In this document: positions 49,100 through 59,213 of the stretch, piece after piece
Position numbering within the stretch: the stretch's first letter is position 1
How the letters are laid out: each line of letters opens with the position of its first letter
Assembly: GCA_905381055.1 (NCBI GenBank)
Contig: CAJPUR010000005.1
Location: forward strand, 1-64,000
Direction: 5' to 3'
DNA from: an uncultured Flavobacteriaceae bacterium
GTDB taxonomy: Bacteria > Bacteroidota > Bacteroidia > Flavobacteriales > Flavobacteriaceae
Length of the DNA: 64,000 bases
Translations under genes and position numbers: made by a program
The notes under the pieces: generated by a model
Databases searched by the model: none
Told to the model about the DNA's origin: nothing
What the model saw: the letters and a program-made list of their open reading frames with translations, nothing else

Positions 49100-51217
49100 T
49101 CATCTTAGTACTGTAATATTATCAAAGTTATTTGAAAGAAAAATGTCTGACAGAACATTTACAACCTCTGGTAAATATAAATCATTTAATAAATTTTCTT
49201 TCCATCTATTTCGCTTTTCTCTTAATTCATTATCATTCTCAATTAAAATTTTATCATTAGCAACCCAATCAAAAATCAAGTTTGACTCAAATTTATCAAG
49301 AACTTCGAATTTCTTAGAGTAATCAACTCTATCATCTCTGTCACTAATAAATTTATTGTAGTTTAAAGAATAATTAAATTGGTTTTGCTGAGTTTTAATC
49401 CATTTTGCTTGTTCCTTCACAAGATTTAGATATTTATTTTCATTAATCCTTTTTTCACTTTTTTCTAACATTAAGTTATAATCAATTTGATTAGTCCATG
49501 GAATATACCTTGCAGAACTTATTTTGTCCCATGGAAGAGGATTTTCTTGGTCTTTTTCACCTATATCAATAAATGAATATCTATCAGGAAAAATTATATC
49601 ACTCTTAACACCTTCTAATTGAGTCGAACCACCATCAATTCTGTAAAATTTATCAGTGGTAACTTTTAAAGCCCCAAGATTTCCATATGTATTACTTGAA
49701 ATTAAAGTATTTAAATCAACAAGATTTTGAACTGTACCCTTACCATAAGTCTGTTTACTTCCAATTATTATTGCTCTTTTGTAATCTTGAAGAGCAGCAG
49801 CCAATATTTCAGAGGCAGAAGCTGAAAGCTCGTTTACTAAAATAACCAATGGCCCATCCCATATAATGGATGGGTCTTTATCCTCTAGGATTTGTTTTTT
49901 ACCCCCTGTACTTTTAACTTGAACCACAGGCCCTTTTTCAATGAAAAATCCAGTAATATCAACAACTGTTTGCAGTGAACCTCCCCCATTATTTCTCAGA
50001 TCAATAATTAATCCATTAATGTTCTCTTCCTTCAATTCCAATATCAATTTTTTTATGTCATTTGCTGCATTCCTTTTTTTATAGTTTTTAAAATCAACAT
50101 AGAATTTGGGTAAATTAATTAAACCAAATTTCAATCCATTCTTTAAAATTAAACTCGATTTTGCATATGAATCCTCAAGTTCGACAATATCTCTTGTAAC
50201 AATAATATCCTCAATATTTCCATCAACATGTTTTATGTTTAAAATGACTTTTGTTCCTTTTGGTCCTTTAATCAATTTAACAACGTCATCCAATCTCATT
50301 CCAGTTACTTCGACTGGAATTTTATTTGGTTCAGAAACCTTTAAAATTACATCACCAACTTCAAGCAATTTATCTCTCCATACTGGCCCACCAGATATAA
50401 GTTCAGTAATTTTAATCTCTTGATTTCTTTTCTCCAACCTAGCACCAATTCCTTCAAATTTTCCAGAAATACTAGTATCAAATCTATCTTTATCTTCTGG
50501 AGCAAAATAAAAAGAATGTGGATCAAATTGCTCAACAATTGCATTTATATATAATGAAAAATAATCTTTCCGAATAAGATCGTCAAGTGATTGAAAATAG
50601 TTTTCAATATTTTGCCTTGTAATATTTCTTGCTTCTTTTTCAAGTTCAATGTCAGTTAAAATTTGATAAGTACTGTCATTATCAAATATTCTTTTTTGTT
50701 CCTCTTTTTTCTCAACAAAAATGCCTAATGTAGATAACTTAAATCTCTTTTTCCATAAAGACTTTAATTCGTTTATTGTTTCAGGATAAGGAAAATTCTC
50801 AAAATTAAGGTTAATTTGGTCATCCAATTCAAAAACAAAAGGATCCTTTAAAAGGTCTTCGTAGAAATTTCGAACTATATCTTGCCTTTGTTTTAATTTA
50901 TTATATACAATATTAAAAAAATCAATTTTTATATCTTTTATTTGGTCGTCAACTAAATATTTATAATCATTGAAGTTGTTGATATCAGAATTTAAGAAGA
51001 ACCTATGTTGACCATCCATGTTTTGAATAAATTTTTCATAAACTTTTAAAGAAAAAGCATCATCAATTTCTTTGGGCTCGAAATGACCTTTGTATAAAAC
51101 ATATGAAATTATTTCAATAAGAAGCTTGTCTTTCTCTGGGTTTTCAAATGATTTTGAATATAGAAAAAAATTAAAAAAAAGCATTGAAATAATAAAGCTC
51201 CTTATAATAGCAAACAT
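49100..51217 (-). CDS. prc: Carboxy-terminal (tail-specific) protease, S41 family
   Basis: A periplasmic protease that cuts proteins at their C-termini. The 705-residue protein has a signal sequence (about 1-21), an N-terminal Prc helical region (about 25-230), a PDZ domain (about 250-345, with GIGARLEKRNQEIKITELISGGP) and the S41 protease core. The catalytic pair is probably S467 in NELSASASE and K493 in TYGKGTVQ. A C-terminal Prc region (after about 530) follows. It is long for S41 but normal for the Prc/Tsp branch. Confidence 0.93.
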   Translation of the reverse strand: MFAIIRSFIISMLFFNFFLYSKSFENPEKDKLLIEIISYVLYKGHFEPKEIDDAFSLKVYEKFIQNMDGQHRFFLNSDINNFNDYKYLVDDQIKDIKIDFFNIVYNKLKQRQDIVRNFYEDLLKDPFVFELDDQINLNFENFPYPETINELKSLWKKRFKLSTLGIFVEKKEEQKRIFDNDSTYQILTDIELEKEARNITRQNIENYFQSLDDLIRKDYFSLYINAIVEQFDPHSFYFAPEDKDRFDTSISGKFEGIGARLEKRNQEIKITELISGGPVWRDKLLEVGDVILKVSEPNKIPVEVTGMRLDDVVKLIKGPKGTKVILNIKHVDGNIEDIIVTRDIVELEDSYAKSSLILKNGLKFGLINLPKFYVDFKNYKKRNAANDIKKLILELKEENINGLIIDLRNNGGGSLQTVVDITGFFIEKGPVVQVKSTGGKKQILEDKDPSIIWDGPLVILVNELSASASEILAAALQDYKRAIIIGSKQTYGKGTVQNLVDLNTLISSNTYGNLGALKVTTDKFYRIDGGSTQLEGVKSDIIFPDRYSFIDIGEKDQENPLPWDKISSARYIPWTNQIDYNLMLEKSEKRINENKYLNLVKEQAKWIKTQQNQFNYSLNYNKFISDRDDRVDYSKKFEVLDKFESNLIFDWVANDKILIENDNELREKRNRWKENLLNDLYLPEVVNVLSDIFLSNNFDNITVLR

Positions 51218-51228
51218 TTTTATTTATT

Positions 51229-51260
51229 TGTAAGTAAATTTAACTAAATAGATACTTACA
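51229..51260. repeat. Inverted repeat between prc and surE
   Basis: TGTAAGTA (51229-51236) and TACTTACA (51253-51260) are exact complements around a 16-base loop, in the divergent region between prc and surE. It could be an operator, but eight pairs can occur by chance in AT-rich DNA. Confidence 0.4.
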
Positions 51261-51337
51261 TGCAAAAATGTATGTTTTATTTAATATTAATTTATTAGCA
51301 AATCCATTCATAATTAATAACTTTGAATAAACGACAT

Positions 51338-52114
51338 ATGAATAAAAAACCATTAATTTTAGTTACCAATGACGATGGAATAAATGCCCCTGGGTTGAAA
51401 GCTTTAACTGAAGTAATGAATGAAATTGGAGAAGTAGTTGTTGTTGCACCTGATCGTCCTCAATCAGGAATGAGCCATGCAATCACAATCAATTCACCTC
51501 TCCATATAAATGAAATAAAAAATAATAATTCTACTAATAAAGTTTTTACTTGTTCTGGTACACCAGCTGATTGTGTTAAACTAGGTGTTAATGAAATTTT
51601 AACAGTTAAACCAGATTTATGTGTATCAGGAATTAATCACGGATCTAACTCTTCTATAAATGTTGTTTACTCTGGTACAATGAGTGCAGCAATTGAAGCT
51701 GGAATTCAGGGATTACCTGCTATAGGATTTTCATTATTAAATCTAAAATGGAATGCGAATTTTGATAATATAAAAGAACATATAAAAATTATCACTTTAA
51801 ATACAATAAAAATTGGATTACCAAAAAAAGTAGTGCTTAATGTTAATTTTCCAAATGTAAGTTATGAAGAAATTAAGGGTATAAAAATTTGCAGACAAGC
51901 AAATACATATTGGATTGAAAAATTTGATAAAAGAAAGAGTCCTCTAGGTAGGAATTATTTTTGGCTAACTGGAGAATTTGTTAATAATGACAAACGTAAT
52001 GATACTGACGAATGGGCTTTATCAAACAATTATGTTTCAATTGTACCAACTCAATTTGATTTCACATCAGAGATTGGTATTAAAAAATTAAATAATTGGA
52101 ATTTTGAAAAATAA
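51338..52114 (+). CDS. surE: 5'/3'-nucleotidase SurE
   Basis: Hydrolyses nucleoside monophosphates and similar phosphates, needing divalent metal. The protein begins MNKKPLILVTNDDGINAPG, with the metal-binding NDDG, and continues with VVAPDRPQSGMSHAIT, SGTPADCVKLG and SGINHGSN. I place the start at the ATG at 51338 (258 residues) rather than at a TTG 15 bases upstream, because the conserved start is MxxKPLILVTNDDG. The end overlaps the next small gene by 11 bases. Confidence 0.96.
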   Translation: MNKKPLILVTNDDGINAPGLKALTEVMNEIGEVVVVAPDRPQSGMSHAITINSPLHINEIKNNNSTNKVFTCSGTPADCVKLGVNEILTVKPDLCVSGINHGSNSSINVVYSGTMSAAIEAGIQGLPAIGFSLLNLKWNANFDNIKEHIKIITLNTIKIGLPKKVVLNVNFPNVSYEEIKGIKICRQANTYWIEKFDKRKSPLGRNYFWLTGEFVNNDKRNDTDEWALSNNYVSIVPTQFDFTSEIGIKKLNNWNFEK

Positions 52115-52385
52115 GAATCTTTTATTTGGATTTTTCATTGGAGTTCTATCTACCTTTATTGGCACATTTATTTTTACTATATTTTTTTCAAAACTAAATT
52201 TTTTTGAAAGTATTCAACTACTTTTTAAACAAAAAAAACTTGGAGCACTTTTGAGTATTGGTTCACTAATAAATATTCCAATATTTTTATTCTTTATTAA
52301 TAAACAATTATATAAAAAAGCTTATGGATTGATGTTTTTTTTATTAATCTTAGTCTTAATTATAGCTACCTTAAAAATTAATTAA
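52104..52385 (+). CDS. Small membrane protein between surE and lpxB
   Basis: A 93-residue hydrophobic protein with about three membrane helices (roughly 5-28, 46-63 and 70-90) and a short basic N-terminus. The frame starts with TTG at 52104; no nearby in-frame ATG would keep the first helix. It overlaps surE and ends directly at the lpxB ATG. The role is unknown; the surE-small-protein-lpxB arrangement occurs in other flavobacteria. Confidence 0.72.
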   Translation: MKNKNLLFGFFIGVLSTFIGTFIFTIFFSKLNFFESIQLLFKQKKLGALLSIGSLINIPIFLFFINKQLYKKAYGLMFFLLILVLIIATLKIN

Positions 52386-53501
52386 ATGAAATATTATTTA
52401 ATTTCAGGAGAGGCCTCAGGTGATATCCATGGTTCTAAGCTTATGGAGGACATTAAAATTTATGATAATAAAGCAGATTTCAGATATTGGGGTGGAGATC
52501 AAATGAAATCACAAGGGGGAAAACTAGTTAAACATTTTAAGAATCACTCTTTCATGGGGTTTTGGGAAGTTCTAAAAAATATCTTATCAATTATAAAAAA
52601 CTTGAAATTTTGCAAAAAAGATATTAAGTTATTTAATCCTGACCTAATAATATATATCGATTATCCTGGATTTAATCTTAAAATTGCTAAATGGGCAAAA
52701 AAAAACAATTTTAAAAATATATTTTATATAAGCCCTCAAATATGGGCATGGAAAGAAAATAGAATTAAATCCATTAAAAGAGATATTGATAAAATGTTTG
52801 TCATTTTACCTTTTGAAAAAGAATATTATAAAAATATTCATAATTATGAAGTAACATATACAGGAAATCCACTGGTTAAAATTATAAATGATGAATTAAA
52901 ATTAAAATCTTCTAAATTTCTTTTAAAACACGATATTAATAACAAGAATAAGATAATTGCATTACTCCCAGGAAGCAGAAAACAAGAAATATCTATGATG
53001 CTACCTACACTAATTAAAGTTTCAAGAAAATTTTTAAAATATAAATTTTTAATTGCAGGAGCTCCAGGGATTTCTGAAAATTTTTACAAAAAAATTATTG
53101 GTGATCATAATATAAAAATAATTTTTAATGAAACATATGAAATACTAAAAATATCTCAAGCAGCTATTGTTACAAGTGGAACTGCAACTCTTGAAACAGC
53201 ACTATTTAACATACCTCAAATAGTATGCTATAAAAGTAGCTTAATTTCATATTTGATTGCTAAAAAAATCATCAAATTAAAATATATATCACTAGTAAAT
53301 TTAATAATGAATAAAAAAATTGTAAATGAAATAATTCAAAATAAGTTTACAACTGAAATTATTGCAAATGAATTAAAATCTATCTTAAATGGAAAAACAA
53401 GAAAGAAACAATTATATAATTATTCAAAACTAAAAAAAAAACTTAGTGATTATGAGGATATTGAATCGATAGGAAAAAAAATTGTAAGCTTTTTAAAATA
53501 A
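52386..53501 (+). CDS. lpxB: Lipid-A-disaccharide synthase
   Basis: Joins lipid X and UDP-diacylglucosamine in lipid A synthesis. The 371-residue protein has the family signatures LISGEASGDIHGSKLM at the start, FSKLNPDL-type region (here FNPDLIIYIDYPGFNLKIA), FYISPQIWAWKENRIK, ALLPGSRKQEISMMLP, and TSGTATLETALF. It completes the operon with surE. The end lies one base from the convergent thioredoxin-like gene. Confidence 0.97.
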   Translation: MKYYLISGEASGDIHGSKLMEDIKIYDNKADFRYWGGDQMKSQGGKLVKHFKNHSFMGFWEVLKNILSIIKNLKFCKKDIKLFNPDLIIYIDYPGFNLKIAKWAKKNNFKNIFYISPQIWAWKENRIKSIKRDIDKMFVILPFEKEYYKNIHNYEVTYTGNPLVKIINDELKLKSSKFLLKHDINNKNKIIALLPGSRKQEISMMLPTLIKVSRKFLKYKFLIAGAPGISENFYKKIIGDHNIKIIFNETYEILKISQAAIVTSGTATLETALFNIPQIVCYKSSLISYLIAKKIIKLKYISLVNLIMNKKIVNEIIQNKFTTEIIANELKSILNGKTRKKQLYNYSKLKKKLSDYEDIESIGKKIVSFLK

Positions 53502-53502
53502 T

Positions 53503-54048
53503 TCAATCTTTAAATTTAGGATGGAAAAATTTTTTATATTTCAAAAAATCTTTAGAGGTTTTAAAAACGATATAATCTCCTTGCTTGATCATTTTTAAGT
53601 AGAGTTCAATTTCATGAACATTTTGAAATCCAGTCACTGGCATTATTGGATCACCTTCTTCACTAAAAAATACAATGGTCGGGTATCCTTCAACTTTAAG
53701 AAATTTAGTAAATTCATGTGTGGCATTTCTGCCATTTTTGTTGGGATCATAATTAGTATTTATAAATTTTTGATCAAAAAAATTTATTTCTTCATCACCT
53801 TCTGCGTTAAATTTTACTGCGTAATAAAATTCATTAATATAATTAGCTACATCTTTATTACCAAATGTTTTTTTATCCATTACTTTACAAGGACCACACC
53901 AGCTTGTATATAAATCCATAATTATCTTTTTTGGATTACTTTTTTGTTTTTCTATAGCTTCTTCAAATTTTAACCACTTAATTTTTTGCGAATGGATTGG
54001 GTTAAATTGAAAAAAAAATAAAATGAAAAATATCCTAATTATAACCAT
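53503..54048 (-). CDS. Secreted thioredoxin-like protein
   Basis: A 181-residue protein with a signal peptide (about 1-20) and a thioredoxin fold: MDLYTSWCGPCKVMDKKTF has the CGPC active site (C51, C54), and the cis-proline segment VEGYPTIVFFSEEGDP follows near residue 121. It probably reduces or shuffles disulfides in the periplasm. Its start overlaps the peptide-transporter end by 14 bases, so it is in the same transcript. Confidence 0.88.
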   Translation of the reverse strand: MVIIRIFFILFFFQFNPIHSQKIKWLKFEEAIEKQKSNPKKIIMDLYTSWCGPCKVMDKKTFGNKDVANYINEFYYAVKFNAEGDEEINFFDQKFINTNYDPNKNGRNATHEFTKFLKVEGYPTIVFFSEEGDPIMPVTGFQNVHEIELYLKMIKQGDYIVFKTSKDFLKYKKFFHPKFKD

Positions 54049-55585
54049 GCATTTTTTTTATTAAAAATTTATTTAAAATAAACATAACTATACCTGCAGA
54101 AATTGGTATCAAAGCAAATATCATAAAAAACCCAGAGAGACCATACTTCGCTGAAATTGTATCAATATAACTTCCTGTAAAACCTCCTAAAAAATTAGCA
54201 AAAAAACTTGATAATAACCAAAATCCAAACATTAATCCAATTAATCTAGAAGGAGCAAGTTTACTCACGTAAGAAAGCCCTACGGGAGAAATACATAATT
54301 CACCTAAGGTATGGAAAAAGTAAGATAAAATCAGCCAAAAAACACTAACACTTGCGGAACTTGCTCCAAATGGGATAGACAATGCCCCATATGAAAGAAA
54401 TGCAAATCCTAGTCCTAATAAAATTAATCCAATAGAAAATTTTATTGGGCCAGATGGATTGAATTTAGATGACCAAATTCTTGAGAAAATGGGTGCAAAA
54501 ATAATAATAAATAAAGCATTTAAAACTGAAAACCATGAAGCAGGGATTTCAGTAGAATCTTGATCATATTCATTAAAAATCATCCACACAACTACTATCC
54601 AAATTAAAAAAAAGCTAGTCCCTAAAAATAGATTAGATAAATAATACTCTTTGAAAGTATTTTTAAAAAGTCTTACTAAAACATATGTAATTACTATAAG
54701 GGGGACAATAGTTATAATAGTATTTATAACTTTAAAAATTATTGAATATGTACCTTCTAAACTTCTTTCAGTATAATCATTTGCAAAAATAGTCATTGAA
54801 CCCCCAGCTTGTTCAAATGCCCACCAAAAAAATATTGTTGCTAATGAAAAAACAATTATTACTATTATTCTATCAAATTCTATTTTAGTTAGGCCTTTAT
54901 TTGATTTTTCATTTGAGATTTCAAGATTAGAATCTTTGTTTGGTTTTAATCCTATGTCACCAAAAATATTTTGAGCAAACCAAAATTGTAACATGCCAAA
55001 AAACATAAAAATTCCAGCAAGGCCAAATCCTATGTGCCATCCAACATTTTCTCCCAAGTAACCGCAAAGTAAAATCCCAAGAAAAGCACCACAATTAATT
55101 CCCATGTAAAAAATTGTATATGCTCCGTCTTTTCTTTTATCTTCTTTTTTATATAATTGTCCAACTATCGAGGAAATATTTGGTTTAAAAAATCCATTAC
55201 CAATGATTAGAAGCCCAATCCCTAAATAAAAAAAATTTTCTGATAAAAATTCTAGGGCCATTGATCCATGACCCAATGTCATTAGAAAAGCACCAATTAT
55301 TGTAGCTACTCTATATCCAAAATATTTATCAGCTAGAATTCCACCTATTAATGGAGTAAAATAAACCAATCCAGTGTACCAACCATAAAGTATTAAAGCA
55401 TCTTCTCTCTCCCATCCCCAACCTTCATTTAATATTGAAGAAGTTAAAAATAAAACTAATATAGCTCTCATACCATAATAACTAAATCTCTCCCACATTT
55501 CAGTGAAGAATAGAACAAACAAACCAGAAGGATGATCAAAAATTGTTTTTTGATTTATTTCTGAACCATTGAATTTCATTTCCAT
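54035..55585 (-). CDS. POT-family proton-dependent oligopeptide transporter
   Basis: Imports di- and tripeptides with protons. The 516-residue protein has about fourteen membrane helices and the POT signatures: FTEMWERFSYYGMRAILVLFL (split: FTEMWERFSYYGMR then AILVLFL), YFTPLIGGILADKYFGYR, and a later FHTLGELCISPVGLSYVSKL. It is encoded after the DPP-IV-type peptidase on the same strand, 46 bases away, so peptide cleavage and uptake are probably coupled. A thioredoxin-like gene overlaps its end. Confidence 0.94.
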   Translation of the reverse strand: MEMKFNGSEINQKTIFDHPSGLFVLFFTEMWERFSYYGMRAILVLFLTSSILNEGWGWEREDALILYGWYTGLVYFTPLIGGILADKYFGYRVATIIGAFLMTLGHGSMALEFLSENFFYLGIGLLIIGNGFFKPNISSIVGQLYKKEDKRKDGAYTIFYMGINCGAFLGILLCGYLGENVGWHIGFGLAGIFMFFGMLQFWFAQNIFGDIGLKPNKDSNLEISNEKSNKGLTKIEFDRIIVIIVFSLATIFFWWAFEQAGGSMTIFANDYTERSLEGTYSIIFKVINTIITIVPLIVITYVLVRLFKNTFKEYYLSNLFLGTSFFLIWIVVVWMIFNEYDQDSTEIPASWFSVLNALFIIIFAPIFSRIWSSKFNPSGPIKFSIGLILLGLGFAFLSYGALSIPFGASSASVSVFWLILSYFFHTLGELCISPVGLSYVSKLAPSRLIGLMFGFWLLSSFFANFLGGFTGSYIDTISAKYGLSGFFMIFALIPISAGIVMFILNKFLIKKMHGYN

Positions 55586-55631
55586 GTAAAATAATTAAAT
55601 CTCATTCTTTTTATTAGCAAACATAATATAT

Positions 55632-57776
55632 TCACAAATTATCTAAAATAAAGTTAGTCATTTTATTAAATAAATGAACTCGAGTGTTCCCTCCAAAAAT
55701 ACTATGATTTCTGTCAGGATATATCATCCACTCAAATTGCTTGTTATGAAGAATTAAAGCATCAACCATTGCCATTGTATTTTGCAAATGAACATTATCA
55801 TCGGCTGAACCATGAACTAAAAGATACTTACCTTTTAACAAATGAGCAAAATTCAAAGGTGAATTATAATCATAACCGTGTGAATTTTCTTGAGGAGTAG
55901 TCATGAATCTTTCAGTATAAATTGTATCATAAAATCTCCAATTAGTTACAGGAGCAATTGCAATAGCGAGAGAAAAAACATCATTACCTTTTAAAATAGC
56001 ATTTGAGGATACCAATCCACCATAACTCCATCCCCAAATACCAATTCTTTCTTTATCAATAAATTCTTTTTTTGAAAAAAATCTGGCTACTTCAATTTGA
56101 TCAATAGTTTCGTAAAAAGCAAGTTTTTTATAAGTGATTTTTTTAAAGTCTGACCCTTTAAAACCAGTTCCTCTTCCATCAACACATAAAATTATATAAC
56201 CCATTTTAGCTAACAACATGTGCCAATAATCTTGCTTATCATTCCATTTATTTGAGACCTCTTGAGAACCCGGACCAGAGTACTGAAAGAGAAGCAAAGG
56301 ATATTTTTTTTTTGAATTAAAATTATTTGGTTTTATAATCCAAGAATTAAAATTATAACCATTAATAGAAAGAACTGAAAAAGTTTTTTTTGGTAAATGT
56401 AATTCTTTCAATTTTTTCTTTAAAATAATATTTTCTTCAATTACTCTGATTTTTTTTCCATCTAAAGATCTTCTTAAGGTGTAAATTGGAGGGGTAGAGC
56501 TATCTTCATATGTATGGATAAAAAACCTAAAGTCTTTACTAAATTTTCCTCCATTATAACCTTCATTGGGACTTAATATTTTTTTCTTTTTTGAGTTTAA
56601 ATCGACTGAATATATTACTCTATTTGTTGACCCATTTTCAACTGAGGAAAAATATAATTTAGATTTATTAAATCCAAAAAATTTGGTTACGTCCCATTTA
56701 CCAATTGTAACCTGATTTATTTTTTTACCATTTTTAGAAAATTGGTAAATATGATTAAAACCATCTCTTTGGCTTGTCCAAAAAAAACTTCCATCACTTT
56801 TAAATTTTAGGTCATTATGAATATCAACATATTTTTCATCTTGCTCTTTCAATAAAATTGAAAATTCCTCTTTTGAAAGATCAAATCTCCATAATTTTAA
56901 TTCATTTTGTAATCTATTCATAGTCTGAATAGTTAAAATGTTTTCTTGCTTACTAAATTTAAATCTTGGAATATACTCATAATCATCAGGGATTTTAATT
57001 TCCTTTTTTATCTTATTGATAATGTTATAACTGAAAACTTTGATATCTGAATTATTCTCTCCAGCCTTAGGGTATTTAAATTTATATTGATAGGGTCTTA
57101 ACCCTGAACCATTAATATCCATTGAAAATTCAGGAACATTTGATTGATCAAATCTCAAATAAACAATATTATTACTCGATTTATCCCAATCAAAAGCCCT
57201 AACATATCCAAATTCTTCTTCATATACCCAATCAGTAATTCCATTAATTATATTTCTGCCTCCATCTTTAGTTATTCTTGTATATATATCGTTAGTTAAA
57301 TCTTTAATATAAATATCCCTTTTATAAACAAAAGTAATTTTCGTTCCATCTGGAGAAAATTTTGGTTCTTGAACTGGTTCACTGAATAACAAAGAACATT
57401 TACTAGAATCAGTGTTATAAACCCAATAAATTGCACTTTTAGATCTTCTATAGATATAATTCTTGTTGGTTTCCAAAAGTATTTTTTTTTCATTTGAAGA
57501 AAATTTATAATCTGAATAAAATGGAATATTAATTGACTTACTTGAATCTGCTAATTCTGAAACTCTTACTCCGGTCTTAAAATCAAAAATAATAATTGAT
57601 GACTCTTTTTTAATTTTATCTGTTTTTAAAATAGAAAATTGAATTCCATTATTTAATGAATATATCTTTTCAGGAATTTCAGGATCTAAAGCACTACTCC
57701 ATATTAGATCATTAGTTAATTCTTGGGATAAAATTAATCCTGGTAAAAAAAACAGTAATCTTAATAACATGAACAT
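55632..57776 (-). CDS. Dipeptidyl peptidase IV (S9 family)
   Basis: Cuts dipeptides, usually X-Pro, from the N-termini of peptides outside the inner membrane. The 714-residue protein has a signal sequence (about 1-17), a beta-propeller with the double-Glu substrate-N-terminus motif (DWVYEEEFG, E186-E187), and the hydrolase domain with S584 in GWSYGG, D660 in the ADDNVH region, and H691 in PDRNH. All three catalytic residues are present. The POT transporter follows, suggesting peptide use as a nutrient. Confidence 0.95.
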   Translation of the reverse strand: MFMLLRLLFFLPGLILSQELTNDLIWSSALDPEIPEKIYSLNNGIQFSILKTDKIKKESSIIIFDFKTGVRVSELADSSKSINIPFYSDYKFSSNEKKILLETNKNYIYRRSKSAIYWVYNTDSSKCSLLFSEPVQEPKFSPDGTKITFVYKRDIYIKDLTNDIYTRITKDGGRNIINGITDWVYEEEFGYVRAFDWDKSSNNIVYLRFDQSNVPEFSMDINGSGLRPYQYKFKYPKAGENNSDIKVFSYNIINKIKKEIKIPDDYEYIPRFKFSKQENILTIQTMNRLQNELKLWRFDLSKEEFSILLKEQDEKYVDIHNDLKFKSDGSFFWTSQRDGFNHIYQFSKNGKKINQVTIGKWDVTKFFGFNKSKLYFSSVENGSTNRVIYSVDLNSKKKKILSPNEGYNGGKFSKDFRFFIHTYEDSSTPPIYTLRRSLDGKKIRVIEENIILKKKLKELHLPKKTFSVLSINGYNFNSWIIKPNNFNSKKKYPLLLFQYSGPGSQEVSNKWNDKQDYWHMLLAKMGYIILCVDGRGTGFKGSDFKKITYKKLAFYETIDQIEVARFFSKKEFIDKERIGIWGWSYGGLVSSNAILKGNDVFSLAIAIAPVTNWRFYDTIYTERFMTTPQENSHGYDYNSPLNFAHLLKGKYLLVHGSADDNVHLQNTMAMVDALILHNKQFEWMIYPDRNHSIFGGNTRVHLFNKMTNFILDNL

Positions 57777-57871
57777 TTGATTAACTTGAAAAACTTAATT
57801 ATAGTTCGCAAAATAATAAAATTATCAGTTAAGTGGAAAAACCAAATATAAAATAACTTTTATAAATCATG

Positions 57872-57879
57872 TATCTTTG
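57872..57879 (+). promoter_or_regulatory. Probable -7 element of the HMG-CoA reductase promoter
   Basis: TATCTTTG exactly matches TAnnTTTG and lies 20 bases before the ATG at 57900. No TTG is present at -33, so the support is for the -7 box only. A second match, TATATTTG, occurs on the minus strand at 57850-57843 and could serve the divergent peptidase gene. Confidence 0.55.
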
Positions 57880-57899
57880 TTACAGAAAATATTCAGTTT

Positions 57900-59213
57900 A
57901 TGAAAAGAAAAATTTTTGGTTTTTCAAAATTATCAAAAATTGAAAAAATTGATTGGATAATTAAAAATTTTTTCAATAATGATATTAGCAAAAAAAAAAT
58001 TTTAATAGATTATTGGAATTCAAATAAAAAAATTCAAAGTATTCACGATGAATTTATTGAAAATAGTATTTCAAACTTTTATCTGCCGCTTGGAGTAGCT
58101 CCAAACTTTATTATTAATGGAAAAGATTATATTCTACCAATGGCAATTGAAGAGAGTTCTGTAGTTGCTGCTTCAAGTAGAGCTGCAAAATATTGGAGTA
58201 CAAGAGGGGGTTTTAAAACTGAAGTATTAGGAGTTGAAAAAATTGGCCATGTTCATTTTATTTTTAATGGACAAAATAAAAAGATTATAAATTTTTTTAA
58301 AATAATTAAAGATAAACTTATTGAATCAACCTCAGATTTAACAAAAAATATGATTTCAAGAGGAGGAGGAATAACCTCAATATCATTAATTAATAAATCA
58401 AATAAATTGAAAGGTTACTTTCAAATTGAAGTTGGATTTAAAACCGCCAATTCAATGGGAGCAAATTTCATAAATACATGTTTAGAGAAAATTGCTGAAA
58501 AACTATTATTAGAGGCAAAGAATTATGATTTGTTTTCAAAAAATGAAAAAAAAATAGAAATAATAATGAGTATTTTATCAAATTATGTACCTAAATGTAT
58601 TGTAAAAGCATCTGTCTCTTGTCCAATTAGAAGTTTAGAAAGTGAGTCAAATATGACTAAGAAAGAATTTTGTGATAAATTCATTAAGGCAGTAAAAATT
58701 GCAGAAATTGATCCACATCGGGCGGTAACAAATAATAAGGGAATCATGAATGGTATTGATGCATTATTGATTGCAACTGGAAATGATTTTAGAGCAGTCG
58801 ATGCTGGAATTCATGCATATGCATCGAGAAATGGTCAATATTCAAGTTTAAGTACTGCATGGATAAAAAATGAAGAATTTAATTTTCAAATGACCATTCC
58901 TATTTCAGTTGGAACAATTGGAGGAATAATTAATCTACATCCTATGGCAAAATGGTCTCTTGATTTATTAAATAACCCAAATTCAAATGAACTAATGGAA
59001 ATTCTATCAGCTGCTGGATTAGCTCAAAATTTTGCGGCTATAAGATCATTAATTACCTCTGGAATTCAAAAAGGACACATGAAAATGCATTTATTAAATA
59101 TTTTAAATCAGTTAAAGGCCACATCAATTCAAAAGAAAAAAGCCATTAACTATTTTAAAAAAAATAAAATATCATTTAATTCAGTTTCCAATTTTTTAAA
59201 AAATAATTTATGA
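57900..59213 (+). CDS. Hydroxymethylglutaryl-CoA reductase (class II type)
   Basis: Interconverts HMG-CoA and mevalonate. The 437-residue protein has the class II layout with catalytic residues in place: E84/E85 in MAIEESSVVAASSRAAKYWS, K280 in NNKGIMNGIDALL, D296 in GNDFRAVDAG, and H393 in KGHMKMH. Class II enzymes are often called degradative, but in Bacteroidota they serve mevalonate-based isoprenoid synthesis. Its stop overlaps the GHMP kinase start as ATGA. Confidence 0.95.
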   Translation: MKRKIFGFSKLSKIEKIDWIIKNFFNNDISKKKILIDYWNSNKKIQSIHDEFIENSISNFYLPLGVAPNFIINGKDYILPMAIEESSVVAASSRAAKYWSTRGGFKTEVLGVEKIGHVHFIFNGQNKKIINFFKIIKDKLIESTSDLTKNMISRGGGITSISLINKSNKLKGYFQIEVGFKTANSMGANFINTCLEKIAEKLLLEAKNYDLFSKNEKKIEIIMSILSNYVPKCIVKASVSCPIRSLESESNMTKKEFCDKFIKAVKIAEIDPHRAVTNNKGIMNGIDALLIATGNDFRAVDAGIHAYASRNGQYSSLSTAWIKNEEFNFQMTIPISVGTIGGIINLHPMAKWSLDLLNNPNSNELMEILSAAGLAQNFAAIRSLITSGIQKGHMKMHLLNILNQLKATSIQKKKAINYFKKNKISFNSVSNFLKNNL

